The position numbers and the translations under genes are program-made. From contig NZ_CP040443.1 of the NCBI RefSeq assembly GCF_005843885.1, positions 2,976,001-3,040,000 on the forward strand: DNA of 64,000 nt, written 5' to 3'. Of the stretch, positions 53,230 to 63,228 are shown piece after piece. Position 1 is the first letter of the stretch. Each line of letters begins with the position of its first letter. The DNA is from Escherichia sp. E4742 (GTDB taxonomy: Bacteria > Pseudomonadota > Gammaproteobacteria > Enterobacterales > Enterobacteriaceae). The notes under the pieces were generated by a model. The model did not search any database. It was not told the DNA's origin and saw only the letters and a program-made list of their open reading frames with translations.

Positions 53230-56136
53230 TTACTGATGCGTCACAACGATCAAACGCAGGGCATCCAGACGCCAGCCTGCCTGATCCAGGCTTTCCATTA
53301 CCTGCTGACGGTTGCTTTCAATGGTGGTCAGTTCGTCGTCACGAATGTTCGGGTTCACCGCACGCAGCGCTTCCAGACGAGACAGCTCGGCAGACAGTTT
53401 TTCGTCGGCTTCGTTACGCGCTGCATCAATCAATGCACGGGCAGATTTCTCGATCTGCGCTTCACCCAACTGGAGGATAGCGTGAACATCCTGCTGCACG
53501 GCGTTAACCAGTTTGCTGCCAGTGTGACGGTTAACCGCGTTAAGCTGACGGTTAAAGGTTTCAAACTCAACCTGCGCTGCCAGGTTGTTGCCGTTTTTAT
53601 CCAGCAGCATACGTACCGGTGTCGGCGGCAGGAAGCGGTTAAGCTGCAACTGCTTCGGCGCCTGGGCTTCAACCACGTAAATCAGCTCTACCAACAGTGT
53701 ACCTACCGGCAATGCTTTGTTTTTCAGCAGTGAAATCGTGCTGCTACCAGTATCGCCAGAGAGGATCAGATCCAGACCGTTGCGGATCAGCGGATGCTCC
53801 CAGGTAATAAACTGCGCATCTTCACGCGCCAGCGCCACTTCACGGTCGAAGGTGATGGTAATACCGTCTTCCGACAGGCCAGGGAAGTCCGGCACCAGCA
53901 TATGGTCGGACGGCGTCAGCACGATCATGTTGTCGCCGCGATCGTCCTGATTGATACCGATGATATCGAACAGGTTCATGGCGAAGGCGATCAGGTTGGT
54001 ATCGTCATCCTGCTCTTCAATGCTTTCTGCCAGTGCCTGGGCTTTTTCGCCACCGTTGGAATGGATCTCCAGCAGGCGGTCACGACCCTGTTCCAGCTGT
54101 GCTTTCAGCGCCTCGTGCTGCTCGCGGCAGTTTTTGATCAGATCGTCAAAGCCTTCGGTTTGATCCGGTGAAGCCAGATAGTTAATCAGATCGTTATATA
54201 CGCTATCGTAAATAGTGCGTCCGGTCGGGCAGGTGTGCTCGAACGCATCCAGACCTTCGTGATACCAGCGCACCAGCACTGACTGAGCGGTTTTTTCCAG
54301 ATAAGGCACATGGATCTGAATATCGTGCGCCTGGCCGATACGATCCAGACGACCAATACGCTGTTCCAGTAGATCTGGGTTGAACGGTAGATCGAACATT
54401 ACCATGTGGCTGGCGAACTGGAAGTTACGTCCTTCAGAACCGATTTCCGAGCACAGCAGTACCTGTGCGCCGGTATCTTCTTCGGCGAACCATGCGGCAG
54501 CGCGGTCACGTTCGATAATCGACATGCCTTCGTGGAACACCGCGGCGCGAATACCTTCACGTTCGCGCAGTACTTGCTCCAGTTGCAGCGCAGTGGCCGC
54601 TTTGGCGCAGATCACCAGCACTTTCTGAGAGCGATGGCTGGTCAGGTAGCCCATCAGCCACTCAACGCGCGGATCGAAGTTCCACCAGGTGGCGTTATCA
54701 CCTTCAAATTCCTGATAAATACGCTCCGGGTAGAGCATATCGCGAGCGCGGTCTTCCGCACTTTTACGTGCGCCCATAATGCCGGACACTTTAATCGCCG
54801 TCTGATACTGCGTCGGCAGCGGCAGCTTAATAGTGTGCAGCTCGCGTTTCGGGAAGCCTTTCACACCGTTACGCGTGTTACGGAACAGCACGCGGCTGGT
54901 GCCGTGGCGATCCATCAGCATCGAAACCAGTTCCTGACGGGCGCTCTGGGCATCTTCGCTGTCGCTGTTTGCCGCCTGCAGCAACGGCTCAATATCCTGC
55001 TCGCCGATCATCTCACCGAGCATGTTCAGTTCGTCATTGCTCAGTTTGTTACCTGCCAGCAGCATGGCGACAGCGTCCGCAACCGGACGATAATTTTTCT
55101 GCTCTTCAACGAACTGCGCGAAATCGTGGAAACGGTTCGGGTCCAGCAGACGCAGACGGGCGAAGTGGCTTTCCATTCCCAGCTGTTCCGGGGTTGCGGT
55201 CAGCAGCAGAACGCCAGGCACGTGCTCTGCCAGTTGTTCAATAGCCTGATATTCGCGGCTCGGCGCGTCTTCGCTCCACACCAGGTGATGCGCTTCATCG
55301 ACCACCAGCAGGTCCCATTCGGCTTCACAGAGATGTTCCAGACGCTGTTTGCTACGACGGGCAAAATCCAGCGAGCAAATCACCAGTTGTTCGGTGTCGA
55401 ACGGGTTGTAAGCATCGTGCTGAGCTTCGGCATAACGCTCATCATCAAACAGCGCAAAGCGCAGGTTGAAACGGCGCAGTATTTCCACCAGCCACTGATG
55501 CTGTAAAGTTTCCGGTACGATAATCAGCACACGTTCAGCAGCGCCAGAGAGCAACTGCTGATGCAGGATCATCCCGGCTTCAATGGTTTTCCCTAAACCC
55601 ACTTCGTCAGCCAGCAGAACGCGCGGCGCGTGGCGGCGACCAACATCATGAGCGATGTTGAGCTGGTGCGGGATCAGACTGGTACGCTGACCGCGCAGGC
55701 CGCTGTACGGCATACGGAACTGTTCGCTGGAATACTTACGCGCGCGATAACGCAGCGCAAAGCGGTCCATACGGTCAATCTGCCCGGCAAACAGACGGTC
55801 CTGCGGTTTGCTGAACACCAGTTTGCTATCAAGGAAAACTTCACGCAGGGCCACGCCGGACTCTTCAGTATCCAGGCGAGTACCGATATAGGTCAGCAAG
55901 CCATTTTCTTCTTTTACTTCTTCGACTTGCATCTGCCAGCCGTCATGGCTGGTAATGGTATCACCAGGGTTGAACATCACGCGGGTCACGGGGGAATCAC
56001 TGCGTGCGTACAGACGGTTTTCACCAGTAGATGGGAAAAGTAATGTGACAGTTCGCGCATCCACCGCGACAACGGTTCCAAGTCCTAATTCGCTTTCTGT
56101 ATCGCTGATCCAGCGTTGACCAAGTGTAAAAGGCAT
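53230..56136 (-). CDS. rapA: RNA polymerase-associated ATPase RapA
   Basis: RapA (HepA) is a Swi2/Snf2-type translocase bound to RNA polymerase that helps recycle it after termination. The 968 residues have an N-terminal Tudor-like region, the helicase core with LLADEVGLGKTIEAG (Walker A) near residue 175 and VVDEAHHLVW (DEAH), the second RecA-like lobe with GSEGRNFQF and QRIGRLDRIGQ near residues 565-600, and a long C-terminal region. It precedes rluA and follows polB on the same strand, with a 163-base gap after polB in transcription. Confidence 0.98.
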   Translation of the reverse strand: MPFTLGQRWISDTESELGLGTVVAVDARTVTLLFPSTGENRLYARSDSPVTRVMFNPGDTITSHDGWQMQVEEVKEENGLLTYIGTRLDTEESGVALREVFLDSKLVFSKPQDRLFAGQIDRMDRFALRYRARKYSSEQFRMPYSGLRGQRTSLIPHQLNIAHDVGRRHAPRVLLADEVGLGKTIEAGMILHQQLLSGAAERVLIIVPETLQHQWLVEILRRFNLRFALFDDERYAEAQHDAYNPFDTEQLVICSLDFARRSKQRLEHLCEAEWDLLVVDEAHHLVWSEDAPSREYQAIEQLAEHVPGVLLLTATPEQLGMESHFARLRLLDPNRFHDFAQFVEEQKNYRPVADAVAMLLAGNKLSNDELNMLGEMIGEQDIEPLLQAANSDSEDAQSARQELVSMLMDRHGTSRVLFRNTRNGVKGFPKRELHTIKLPLPTQYQTAIKVSGIMGARKSAEDRARDMLYPERIYQEFEGDNATWWNFDPRVEWLMGYLTSHRSQKVLVICAKAATALQLEQVLREREGIRAAVFHEGMSIIERDRAAAWFAEEDTGAQVLLCSEIGSEGRNFQFASHMVMFDLPFNPDLLEQRIGRLDRIGQAHDIQIHVPYLEKTAQSVLVRWYHEGLDAFEHTCPTGRTIYDSVYNDLINYLASPDQTEGFDDLIKNCREQHEALKAQLEQGRDRLLEIHSNGGEKAQALAESIEEQDDDTNLIAFAMNLFDIIGINQDDRGDNMIVLTPSDHMLVPDFPGLSEDGITITFDREVALAREDAQFITWEHPLIRNGLDLILSGDTGSSTISLLKNKALPVGTLLVELIYVVEAQAPKQLQLNRFLPPTPVRMLLDKNGNNLAAQVEFETFNRQLNAVNRHTGSKLVNAVQQDVHAILQLGEAQIEKSARALIDAARNEADEKLSAELSRLEALRAVNPNIRDDELTTIESNRQQVMESLDQAGWRLDALRLIVVTHQ

Positions 56137-56299
56137 ATGTGTTTGGCTCTATATCTTTAATTGCAGGCAATAACTACCCGCTACCAGACTAATGTGGTAG
56201 TGGTGTTATTCAGGTCCAGGAATGGAAAGGGCGCTATGGTACTGGATGGCAAGGCATTCGTCACGCATCAAAATGGTATCTGACGAACTCTTTTTTTGC

Positions 56300-58651
56300 T
56301 CAAAATAGCCCAAGTTGCCCGGTCATAAGTGTAGCAAAATTATCCTCAATAAAGGGGAGTATTCCTTCCGCCACTGGCTGAAGCTGGCGGGTCAGATAGT
56401 GTTCGTAATCCAGCGGTGAACGTTGATAGTCCAGCGGCTCCGGGCCGTTGGTGGTCCATACGTACTTAATGGTGCCACGGTTCTGGTATTGCAAGGGGCG
56501 ACCGCGTGTTTGGTTTTCTTCATCGGCAAGGCGTGCAGCGCGTACATGTGGCGGTACATTACGCTGATATTCGCTCAGCGGACGGCGCAGCCGTTTACGG
56601 TAAACCAGTTGGGCATCCAGTTCACCCGCCATCAGTTTGTCGATGGTTTCGCGTACGTATTCCTGATATGGCTCGTTGCGGAAGATGCGCAGGTATAGCT
56701 CCTGCTGAAACTGCTGGGCCAGCGGCGTCCAGTCGGTGCGCACGGTTTCCAGCCCTTTAAATACCATCCGCTGTTTGTCGCCCTCCTGAATCAGCCCGGC
56801 GTAGCGTTTTTTGCTGCCGGTATCGGCTCCGCGAATGGTTGGCATCAGAAAACGGCAGAAATGAGTTTCATACTCCAGTTCTAATGCGCTGGTCAGCCGT
56901 TGTTTTTGCAGCGTTTCCGCCCACCAGGCGTTAACGTGTTGCACCAGTGCACGACCGATTTTCGCCGCCTCTTCTTCCGAATGTGCGCCTTTCAGCCAAA
57001 CAAACGTTGAGTCGGTATCGCCGTAGATCACGTCATAGCCCTGCGCTTCAATCAATGCTTTGGTTTGCCGCATGATCTGATGACCACGCATAGTGATCGA
57101 CGACGCCAGGCGCGGATCGAAGAAGCGGCAGGCAGTGGTGCCAAGCACGCCATAAAAGGCATTCATGATGATCTTCAGCGCCTGCGACAGCGGTTTGTTG
57201 CCCTGACGTTTGGCTTCATCGCGCCCGTGCCAGATATTAGTCACAATCTCCGGCAGGCAATGTTTTTCCCGCGAGAACCAGGCATCGAGAAAACCTTCGG
57301 TGCTATGCTCTGGATCAGGCTGCGCCATGCCTTCCACCAGCCCGACGGGATCAATCAGAAAAGTGCGGATGATCGACGGGTACAGGCTTTTGTAGTCCAG
57401 CACCAATACTGAATCATAAAGCCCTGGCCGCGAATCCATCACGTAGCCGCCAGGGCTGGCGTGTGGCGGCACTTCGCCGAGATTAGGCGCGACATAACCA
57501 GCGCGGTGCATACGGGGAAAATAGAGATGACCAAACGCCGCCACCGAACCGCCGTGCCGATCTACCGGCAGGCCGTTCACCGTTGCTCGTTCGAGCAAAA
57601 ACGGCATGATTTCAGTTTTGTGGAAGATCTGCGTCACCAGTTCGCAATCTTTCAGGTTATAAGTCGCCAGCGCGGGCTTATCTTCGGCGAAACGACGGTC
57701 AATTTCGTCCATCCGATCCCACGGGTTATCGATAGATTTTCCTTCGCCTAATAGCTCCTGAGCGACAGTTTCCAGTGAGAATGAAGAGAAATTCCAGAAC
57801 GCGGATTTCAGCGCCTCGATACCGTCAATAATTAGCCGACCTTTAGCCTGAGCAAAAAACACACCGTCTTTAAAGCCGTGCTCGCGCCACTCCAGCTCGC
57901 TGTTATCGCGCCCCAGACGCAGTGGAATACGGTAACGCTCGGCATGTTTTTGCAGCATTCGCAGATCGAACTGCACCACGTTCCAGCCGATGATCACATC
58001 GGGATCGTGATTTGCAAACCAGGCGTTAAGTTTTTCCAGCAGCTGCGGGCGGCTGGCGACGTATTCCAGTTCGAAATCGAGCGAGGAGGCGTCGCCATTC
58101 TCTGGCCCCAGCATATAAACGATACGCTGCCCGCAACCTTCCAGGCCGATACAGTACAGTTCACCGTGGCGGGTGGTTTCAATATCTATAGAGACCCACT
58201 TGAGCGGCGGGCGGTAGTCGGGATGCGGTTTCAGGCGAGCATTAACGATAGCGCCATTGCGCATATCTCCCTCGACCCACACCGGAGCGGTGATAAACCG
58301 CTCCATCAGATAGCGTTCTGGCGGGCGCACATCGGCCTCGTAGACGGTAACGCCACCTTCACGCAGGCGCTTTTCGTAATTCATCAACTGGCGATGGGCG
58401 CGACAGTAAAGGCCATACACCGGCTGGCGGTGAAAATCCTTTAACGCCAGCGGTGTCAGGCGAAAGCCTTGTTCACCCTGCAAAATATGCTGAGCGCGGA
58501 GAACCTGATCGGCGGGAATAAACGCCACGGACTCTTGCGGCACAAGCGTAACGTGCAACGGCCCGTTGTCCGTTGCCAGCCAGAAAGAAACTTCGGTCCC
58601 TTGAGGGGTATCCCGCCAGTGTCGGGTTAAGATAAAACCTGCCTGCGCCAC
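56300..58651 (-). CDS. polB: DNA polymerase II
   Basis: DNA polymerase II is the SOS-induced family B polymerase used in replication restart and lesion bypass. The 783-residue protein has the 3'-5' exonuclease motif SIDIETT near residue 155 and polymerase motifs LDYKSLYPSII near 420 and YGDTDSTFV near 545. It lies downstream of araD on the same strand but after a strong hairpin, so it is a separate unit; a LexA site would be expected just upstream, but I did not identify it with confidence. Confidence 0.98.
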   Translation of the reverse strand: MAQAGFILTRHWRDTPQGTEVSFWLATDNGPLHVTLVPQESVAFIPADQVLRAQHILQGEQGFRLTPLALKDFHRQPVYGLYCRAHRQLMNYEKRLREGGVTVYEADVRPPERYLMERFITAPVWVEGDMRNGAIVNARLKPHPDYRPPLKWVSIDIETTRHGELYCIGLEGCGQRIVYMLGPENGDASSLDFELEYVASRPQLLEKLNAWFANHDPDVIIGWNVVQFDLRMLQKHAERYRIPLRLGRDNSELEWREHGFKDGVFFAQAKGRLIIDGIEALKSAFWNFSSFSLETVAQELLGEGKSIDNPWDRMDEIDRRFAEDKPALATYNLKDCELVTQIFHKTEIMPFLLERATVNGLPVDRHGGSVAAFGHLYFPRMHRAGYVAPNLGEVPPHASPGGYVMDSRPGLYDSVLVLDYKSLYPSIIRTFLIDPVGLVEGMAQPDPEHSTEGFLDAWFSREKHCLPEIVTNIWHGRDEAKRQGNKPLSQALKIIMNAFYGVLGTTACRFFDPRLASSITMRGHQIMRQTKALIEAQGYDVIYGDTDSTFVWLKGAHSEEEAAKIGRALVQHVNAWWAETLQKQRLTSALELEYETHFCRFLMPTIRGADTGSKKRYAGLIQEGDKQRMVFKGLETVRTDWTPLAQQFQQELYLRIFRNEPYQEYVRETIDKLMAGELDAQLVYRKRLRRPLSEYQRNVPPHVRAARLADEENQTRGRPLQYQNRGTIKYVWTTNGPEPLDYQRSPLDYEHYLTRQLQPVAEGILPFIEDNFATLMTGQLGLF

Positions 58652-58664
58652 GCTGAAAATCCAA

Positions 58665-58695
58665 TAAAAAACCAGGCTTGAGTATAGCCTGGTTT
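58665..58695 (-). terminator. araBAD terminator
   Basis: Read on the minus strand, a 10-bp perfect stem (AAACCAGGCT pairing with AGCCTGGTTT) is followed by T residues. It lies between araD and polB and ends the ara operon. Confidence 0.85.
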
Positions 58696-58725
58696 CGTTT
58701 GACTGGCTGTGGTTTTATACAGTCA

Positions 58726-59421
58726 TTACTGCCCGTAATACGCCTTTGCACCATGCTTACGCAGATAGTGTTTATCCAGCAAGGTTTGCTGCATATCAGG
58801 GAGCTGCGGGGCCAGCTGGCGGCAGAAAATCCCCATATAAGCGACTTCTTCCAGCACGATGGCGTTGTGCACCGCATCTTCGGCATTTTTACCCCACGCA
58901 AATGGACCGTGAGAATGGACCAGAACGCCGGGCATTTGCGCCGCGTCGATCCCCTGTTTTTCGAAGGTTTCTACGATGACGTTACCGGTTTCCCACTCGT
59001 ATTCACCGTTGATTTCTGCGTCGGTCATTTTACGCGTACAAGGAATGGTGCCGTAGAAATAGTCGGCGTGAGTGGTGCCGGTTGCTGGAATCGACTGACC
59101 TGCCTGCGCCCAGATGGTGGCATGGCGGGAGTGCGTGTGAACAATACCGCCAATGGACGGAAATGCCTGATAGAGCAGTCGGTGAGTTGGCGTGTCAGAG
59201 GAGGGCTTTTTCGTACCTTCAACCACTTCACCTGTTGCGATGCTGACCACGACCATATCGTCGGCGGTCATGATGCTGTAATCGACGCCGGAAGGTTTGA
59301 TCACAAAGACGCCGCGCTCGCGATCAACGGCGCTGACGTTGCCCCAGGTCAGCGTGACCAGGTTGTGTGTTGGGAGCGCCAGGTTGGCTTCTAGTACCTG
59401 ACGTTTGAGATCTTCTAACAT
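58726..59421 (-). CDS. araD: L-ribulose-5-phosphate 4-epimerase
   Basis: AraD is the zinc-dependent class II aldolase-like epimerase that makes D-xylulose-5-phosphate, the last step of arabinose breakdown. The 231 residues have the metal histidines in IVHTHSRHATIWAQ near residues 93-106 and VLVHSHGPFAWG near 165. It is the last gene of araBAD and is separated from araA by 284 bases of REP repeats, which may lower its expression relative to araBA. Confidence 0.98.
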   Translation of the reverse strand: MLEDLKRQVLEANLALPTHNLVTLTWGNVSAVDRERGVFVIKPSGVDYSIMTADDMVVVSIATGEVVEGTKKPSSDTPTHRLLYQAFPSIGGIVHTHSRHATIWAQAGQSIPATGTTHADYFYGTIPCTRKMTDAEINGEYEWETGNVIVETFEKQGIDAAQMPGVLVHSHGPFAWGKNAEDAVHNAIVLEEVAYMGIFCRQLAPQLPDMQQTLLDKHYLRKHGAKAYYGQ

Positions 59422-59434
59422 GTTGACTCCTTCG

Positions 59435-59689
59435 TGCCGGATGCACTTTGCTTATCCGGCCGACAAAATCGCAGCGCGTAGGTCAGATAAGACGCGCCAG
59501 CGTCGCATCAGGCGCTGAATGCCGGATGCGCTTTGCTTATCCGGCCTACAAAATCGCAGCGCGTAGGCCTGATAAGACGCGCCTGCGTCGCATCAGGCGT
59601 TGAATGCCGGATGCGCTTTGCTTATCCGGCCTACAAAATCGCAGCGTGTAGGCCTGATAAGACGCGTCAGCGTCGCATCAGGCGTTACA
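59435..59689. repeat. BIME array of three 85-bp units between araA and araD
   Basis: Three tandem units start at 59435, 59520 and 59605. Each is 85 bases and holds two REP sequences in opposite orientation (TGCCGGATGC...TTATCCGGCC, then GTAGG...GATAAGACGCG...CGCATCAGGCG). The copies differ at only a few positions. Confidence 0.95.
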
Positions 59690-59705
59690 TACCTGATGCG
59701 GCTAC

Positions 59706-61208
59706 TTAGCGACGAAATCCGTAATACACTTCGTTCCAGCGCAGCGCGTCTTTAAACGCTGGCAGGCGGGTGTCGTTATCAATCACCGTGATTTCAATGT
59801 CGTGCATCTCGGCGAACTGGCGCATATCGTTAAGGTTCAGCGCATGGCTGAAGACGGTATGGTGTGCGCCACCAGCAAGGATCCACGCTTCGGAAGCAGT
59901 TGGCAGATCCGGTTGTGCTTTCCACAGCGCATTCGCCACTGGCAGTTTCGGCAGGGAATGCGGCGTTTTCACCGTGTCGATGCAGTTAACCAACAGACGA
60001 TAACGATCGCCGAGATCAATCAGGCTGGCGACAATCGCTGGACCGGTTTGAGTATTGAAGATCAGGCGTGCTGGATCATCTTTACCGCCAATACCGAGGT
60101 GCTGAACGTCGAGGATCGGTTTCTCTTCTGCGGCGATCGACGGGCAGACTTCCAGCATATGGGAGCCGAGCACCAGGTCATTACCTTTCTCGAAGTGATA
60201 GGTGTAGTCCTCCATAAAGGAGGTGCCGCCCTGCAGACCGGTTGACATCACCTTCATGATGCGAAGCAGGGCGGCAGTTTTCCAGTCGCCTTCGCCCGCA
60301 AAGCCGTAACCCTGCTGCATCAGACGCTGTACGGCCAGACCCGGAAGCTGTTTCAGACCGTGCAGATCTTCAAAGGTGGTGGTGAACGCGTGGAAGCCAC
60401 CTTGTTCCAGGAAACGCTTCATCCCCAGCTCAATACGCGCCGCTTCCAGCACGTTCTGCCGTTTTTCGCCGTGGATTTGTGTGGCAGGCGTCATGATGTA
60501 GCTGCTTTCATACTCATCGACCAGCGCGTTAACATCGCCATCGCTGATGGAGTTCACCACCTGCACCAGATCGCCAACCGCCCAGGTATTAACGGAGAAA
60601 CCGAACTTGATCTGCGCGGCAACTTTATCGCCGTCAGTGACCGCCACTTCACGCATGTTGTCACCAAAACGGCAGACTTTTAGATGACGGGTATCCTGTT
60701 TAGAGACCGCCTGGCGCATCCAGGATCCGATACGTTCATGCGCTTGTTTATCCTGCCAGTGACCGGTAACGACGGCATGTTGCTGACGCATACGCGCGCC
60801 GATGAAACCGAACTCGCGGCCGCCGTGCGCGGTCTGATTCAGGTTCATAAAGTCCATGTCGATGCTGTCCCACGGCAGCGCCGCGTTGAACTGGGTGTGG
60901 AATTGCAGCAACGGTTTGTTGAGCATGGTCAGGCCGTTGATCCACATTTTTGCCGGGGAGAAGGTGTGCAGCCATACCACCAGACCCGCGCAATGATCGT
61001 CGTAATTGGCATCGCGGCAAATTGCGGTGATTTCGTCCGGCGTGGTACCCAGCGGTTTCAGCACCAGTTTGCAGGGCAGTTTCGCTTCCGTATTCAGCGC
61101 ATTAACGACGTGCTCGGCATGTTGGGTGACCTGACGCAGGGTTTCCGGGCCATACAAATGCTGGCTGCCAATTACAAACCACACTTCATAATTATCAAAA
61201 ATCGTCAT
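59706..61208 (-). CDS. araA: L-arabinose isomerase
   Basis: AraA converts L-arabinose to L-ribulose with Mn2+ in the cytosol. The 500-residue length matches E. coli AraA. The start MTIFDNYEVWFVIGSQHLYGPETL and the late region EAWILAGGAHHTVFSHAL are characteristic; the active-site acidic and His segments include GTSFMEDYTYHFEKG and GSHMLEVCPSIAAEE near residues 330-355. It follows araB by 10 bases. Confidence 0.99.
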   Translation of the reverse strand: MTIFDNYEVWFVIGSQHLYGPETLRQVTQHAEHVVNALNTEAKLPCKLVLKPLGTTPDEITAICRDANYDDHCAGLVVWLHTFSPAKMWINGLTMLNKPLLQFHTQFNAALPWDSIDMDFMNLNQTAHGGREFGFIGARMRQQHAVVTGHWQDKQAHERIGSWMRQAVSKQDTRHLKVCRFGDNMREVAVTDGDKVAAQIKFGFSVNTWAVGDLVQVVNSISDGDVNALVDEYESSYIMTPATQIHGEKRQNVLEAARIELGMKRFLEQGGFHAFTTTFEDLHGLKQLPGLAVQRLMQQGYGFAGEGDWKTAALLRIMKVMSTGLQGGTSFMEDYTYHFEKGNDLVLGSHMLEVCPSIAAEEKPILDVQHLGIGGKDDPARLIFNTQTGPAIVASLIDLGDRYRLLVNCIDTVKTPHSLPKLPVANALWKAQPDLPTASEAWILAGGAHHTVFSHALNLNDMRQFAEMHDIEITVIDNDTRLPAFKDALRWNEVYYGFRR

Positions 61209-61218
61209 TGTCGTGTCC

Positions 61219-62919
61219 TTATAGAGTCGGAACGGCCTGGGCAGCCTGTGCCGGGGCGGAAGTTGGAAGATAGTGTTGTTCGGCGCTCATCGCCCATTGC
61301 TGATAGCGGCGATAAAGCTGTTCAAAGCGTTGTGCCTGTTCGCTGCGCGGTTGCAGGGTTTTCTCTACCGCACTGGCCATTTTTTGCTGTGCTGATGGGA
61401 TGTCGGCATACACTTTCGCGGCGACGGCAGCGAAAATTGCCGCACCGAGCGCACAGCATTGGTCAGAGGCAACAATTTGCAGCGGGCGATTCAGTACGTC
61501 GCAGCAGGCTTGCATAATCACCTGGTTTTTCCGCGCGATGCCGCCCAGCGCCATCACGTTGTTTACGGCGATCCCCTGGTTGGTGAAGCACTCCTGAATT
61601 GCGCGCGCGCCAAAAGCGGTAGCGGCAATTAAACCGCCGAACAGTAGCGGAGCGTCGGTAGCGAGGTTCAGGTCGGTAATCACCCCTTTCAGGCGTTGGT
61701 TAGCGTTTGGCGTGCGACGACCGTTAAACCAGTCGAGTACTACCGGCAGGTGATCCAGAGACGGGTTTTGAGCCCATGCTTCGGTCAGCGCCGGAAGCAG
61801 TTGTTTCTGGCTGGCTTTGATTTGCTCTTTTAGTTCCGGATGCTGGGCGGCAAGTTGTTCCAGCGGCCAGCCGAGTACGCGACCAAACCAGGCGTAGATA
61901 TCACCAAACGCCGACTGACCGGCTTCCAGACCGATAAATCCAGGAACCACGCTGCCATCAACCTGACCGCAAATACCTTTCACTGCCCGCTCGCCAACGC
62001 TCTGTTTGTCGGCAATCAGAATGTCGCAGGTGGAAGTACCGATAACTTTTACCAACGCGTTAGGCTGTGCGCCCGCGCCGACTGCGCCCATATGGCAGTC
62101 AAACGCGCCGCCGGAAATCACCACGCTTTCAGGCAGGCCGAGACGCTGTGCCCATTCCGGGCATAAGGTGCCCACCGGAATATCGGCAGTCCAGGTGTCA
62201 GTGAACAGCGGGGAAGGTAAATGGCGATTGAGGATCGGGTCCAGCTCATCAAAGAAACTGGCTGGCGGTAAACCGCCCCAGCTTTCGTGCCATAGCGACT
62301 TATGCCCGGCGCTGCAACGTCCGCGGCGAATATCCTGCGGGCGGGTGGTACCGGAGAGCAGGGCGGGTACCCAGTCGCACAGTTCAATCCACGATGCGGC
62401 AGATTGCGCCACGGCGCTATCCTGGCGAGTCACATGCAGGATTTTTGCCCAGAACCATTCGCTGGAATAAATACCACCAATATAGCGAGAGTAGTCAGTT
62501 TTGCCCGGTGTATGACACAAGCGGGTGATCTCTTCCGCTTCTTCAACCGCCGTGTGGTCTTTCCACAAAACGAACATCGCGTTCGGGTTTTCGGCAAACT
62601 CCGGGCGTAGCGCCAGCACGTTGCCGTCGGCGTCGATTGGTGCGGGCGTCGAGCCGGTACTGTCAACGCCAATCCCGACCACAGCTGCGCGCTGTTCGAC
62701 GCTAAGCTCTGCAAGCACGGTTTTCAGTGCCGCTTCCATTGACTCAATGTAGTCACGCGGATGATGACGGAACTGGTTATTCGGGGCATCACAAAATTGC
62801 CCTTCCTGCCAACGGGGATACCACTCTACGCTGGTGGCGATCTCTTCACCGGTGGCGCATTCCACCGCCAAAGCTCGCACAGAATCACTGCCAAAATCGA
62901 GGCCAATTGCAATCGCCAT
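61219..62919 (-). CDS. araB: L-ribulokinase
   Basis: AraB phosphorylates L-ribulose with ATP, the second step of arabinose use. It is a 566-residue FGGY-family sugar kinase with the N-terminal phosphate-binding motif IGLDFGSDSVRALAVE at 5-20, and ALGGIARKNQVIMQACCDVLNRP and CCALGAAIFAAV in the C-terminal domain. It is the first gene of araBAD, under the AraC- and CRP-controlled promoter at 62954-62983. Confidence 0.99.
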   Translation of the reverse strand: MAIAIGLDFGSDSVRALAVECATGEEIATSVEWYPRWQEGQFCDAPNNQFRHHPRDYIESMEAALKTVLAELSVEQRAAVVGIGVDSTGSTPAPIDADGNVLALRPEFAENPNAMFVLWKDHTAVEEAEEITRLCHTPGKTDYSRYIGGIYSSEWFWAKILHVTRQDSAVAQSAASWIELCDWVPALLSGTTRPQDIRRGRCSAGHKSLWHESWGGLPPASFFDELDPILNRHLPSPLFTDTWTADIPVGTLCPEWAQRLGLPESVVISGGAFDCHMGAVGAGAQPNALVKVIGTSTCDILIADKQSVGERAVKGICGQVDGSVVPGFIGLEAGQSAFGDIYAWFGRVLGWPLEQLAAQHPELKEQIKASQKQLLPALTEAWAQNPSLDHLPVVLDWFNGRRTPNANQRLKGVITDLNLATDAPLLFGGLIAATAFGARAIQECFTNQGIAVNNVMALGGIARKNQVIMQACCDVLNRPLQIVASDQCCALGAAIFAAVAAKVYADIPSAQQKMASAVEKTLQPRSEQAQRFEQLYRRYQQWAMSAEQHYLPTSAPAQAAQAVPTL

Positions 62920-62953
62920 CGTTTCACTCCATCCAAAAAACGGGTATGGAGAA

Positions 62954-62983
62954 ACAGTAGAGAGTTGCGAAAAAAAGCGTCAG
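62954..62983 (-). promoter_or_regulatory. araBAD promoter pBAD
   Basis: On the minus strand the -35 box is CTGACG (62978-62983) and the -10 box is TACTGT (62954-62959), spaced 18 bases. The weak boxes fit a promoter that needs AraC. Confidence 0.92.
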
Positions 62984-63017
62984 GCAGGATCCGCTAATCT
63001 TATGGATAAAAATGCTA
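62980..63017 (-). promoter_or_regulatory. AraC sites araI1 and araI2
   Basis: I1 is 63001-63017 (TATGGATAAAAATGCTA on the plus strand) and I2 is 62980-62996 (TCAGGCAGGATCCGCTA). They are direct repeats 21 bases apart, with I2 touching the pBAD -35 box. Confidence 0.93.
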
Positions 63018-63030
63018 TGGCATAGCAAAG

Positions 63031-63046
63031 TGTGACGCCGTGCAAA
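63031..63046. promoter_or_regulatory. CRP site in the ara region
   Basis: TGTGACGCCGTGCAAA has one good CRP half-site (TGTGA) and lies between I1 and O1, as known for ara. Confidence 0.88.
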
Positions 63047-63050
63047 TAAT

Positions 63051-63093
63051 CAATGTGGACTTTTCTGCCGTGATTATAGACACTTTTGTTACG
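63051..63093. promoter_or_regulatory. AraC operator araO1
   Basis: The region containing GGACTTTTCTGCCG and TGATTATAGACAC corresponds to the O1L-O1R pair that governs araC autoregulation. The exact edges are approximate. Confidence 0.75.
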
Positions 63094-63211
63094 CGTTTTT
63101 GTCATGGCTTTTGCCCGCCTTTGTTACAAAATGCTTTTCACAAGCGGGGTTGCCGGTTGGATTAGCGAGAAGAGCCAGTAAAAGACGCAGTGACGGCAAT
63201 GTCTGATGCAA

Positions 63212-63228
63212 TATGGACAATTGGTTTC
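63212..63228 (+). promoter_or_regulatory. AraC operator araO2
   Basis: TATGGACAATTGGTTTC is the distal AraC half-site used for the repression loop with I1. It lies in the araC leader. Confidence 0.92.

Noticed and set aside
54406..55506. A 366-codon open frame antisense to rapA
   Set aside because: The sense frame is a clear Swi2/Snf2 ATPase with all motifs. The antisense frame has low-complexity composition and no start signals.
59435..59689. Regular repeats that could suggest a CRISPR array
   Set aside because: The whole 85-bp unit is repeated with no unique spacers, and each unit is a pair of REP palindromes. There are no cas genes nearby.
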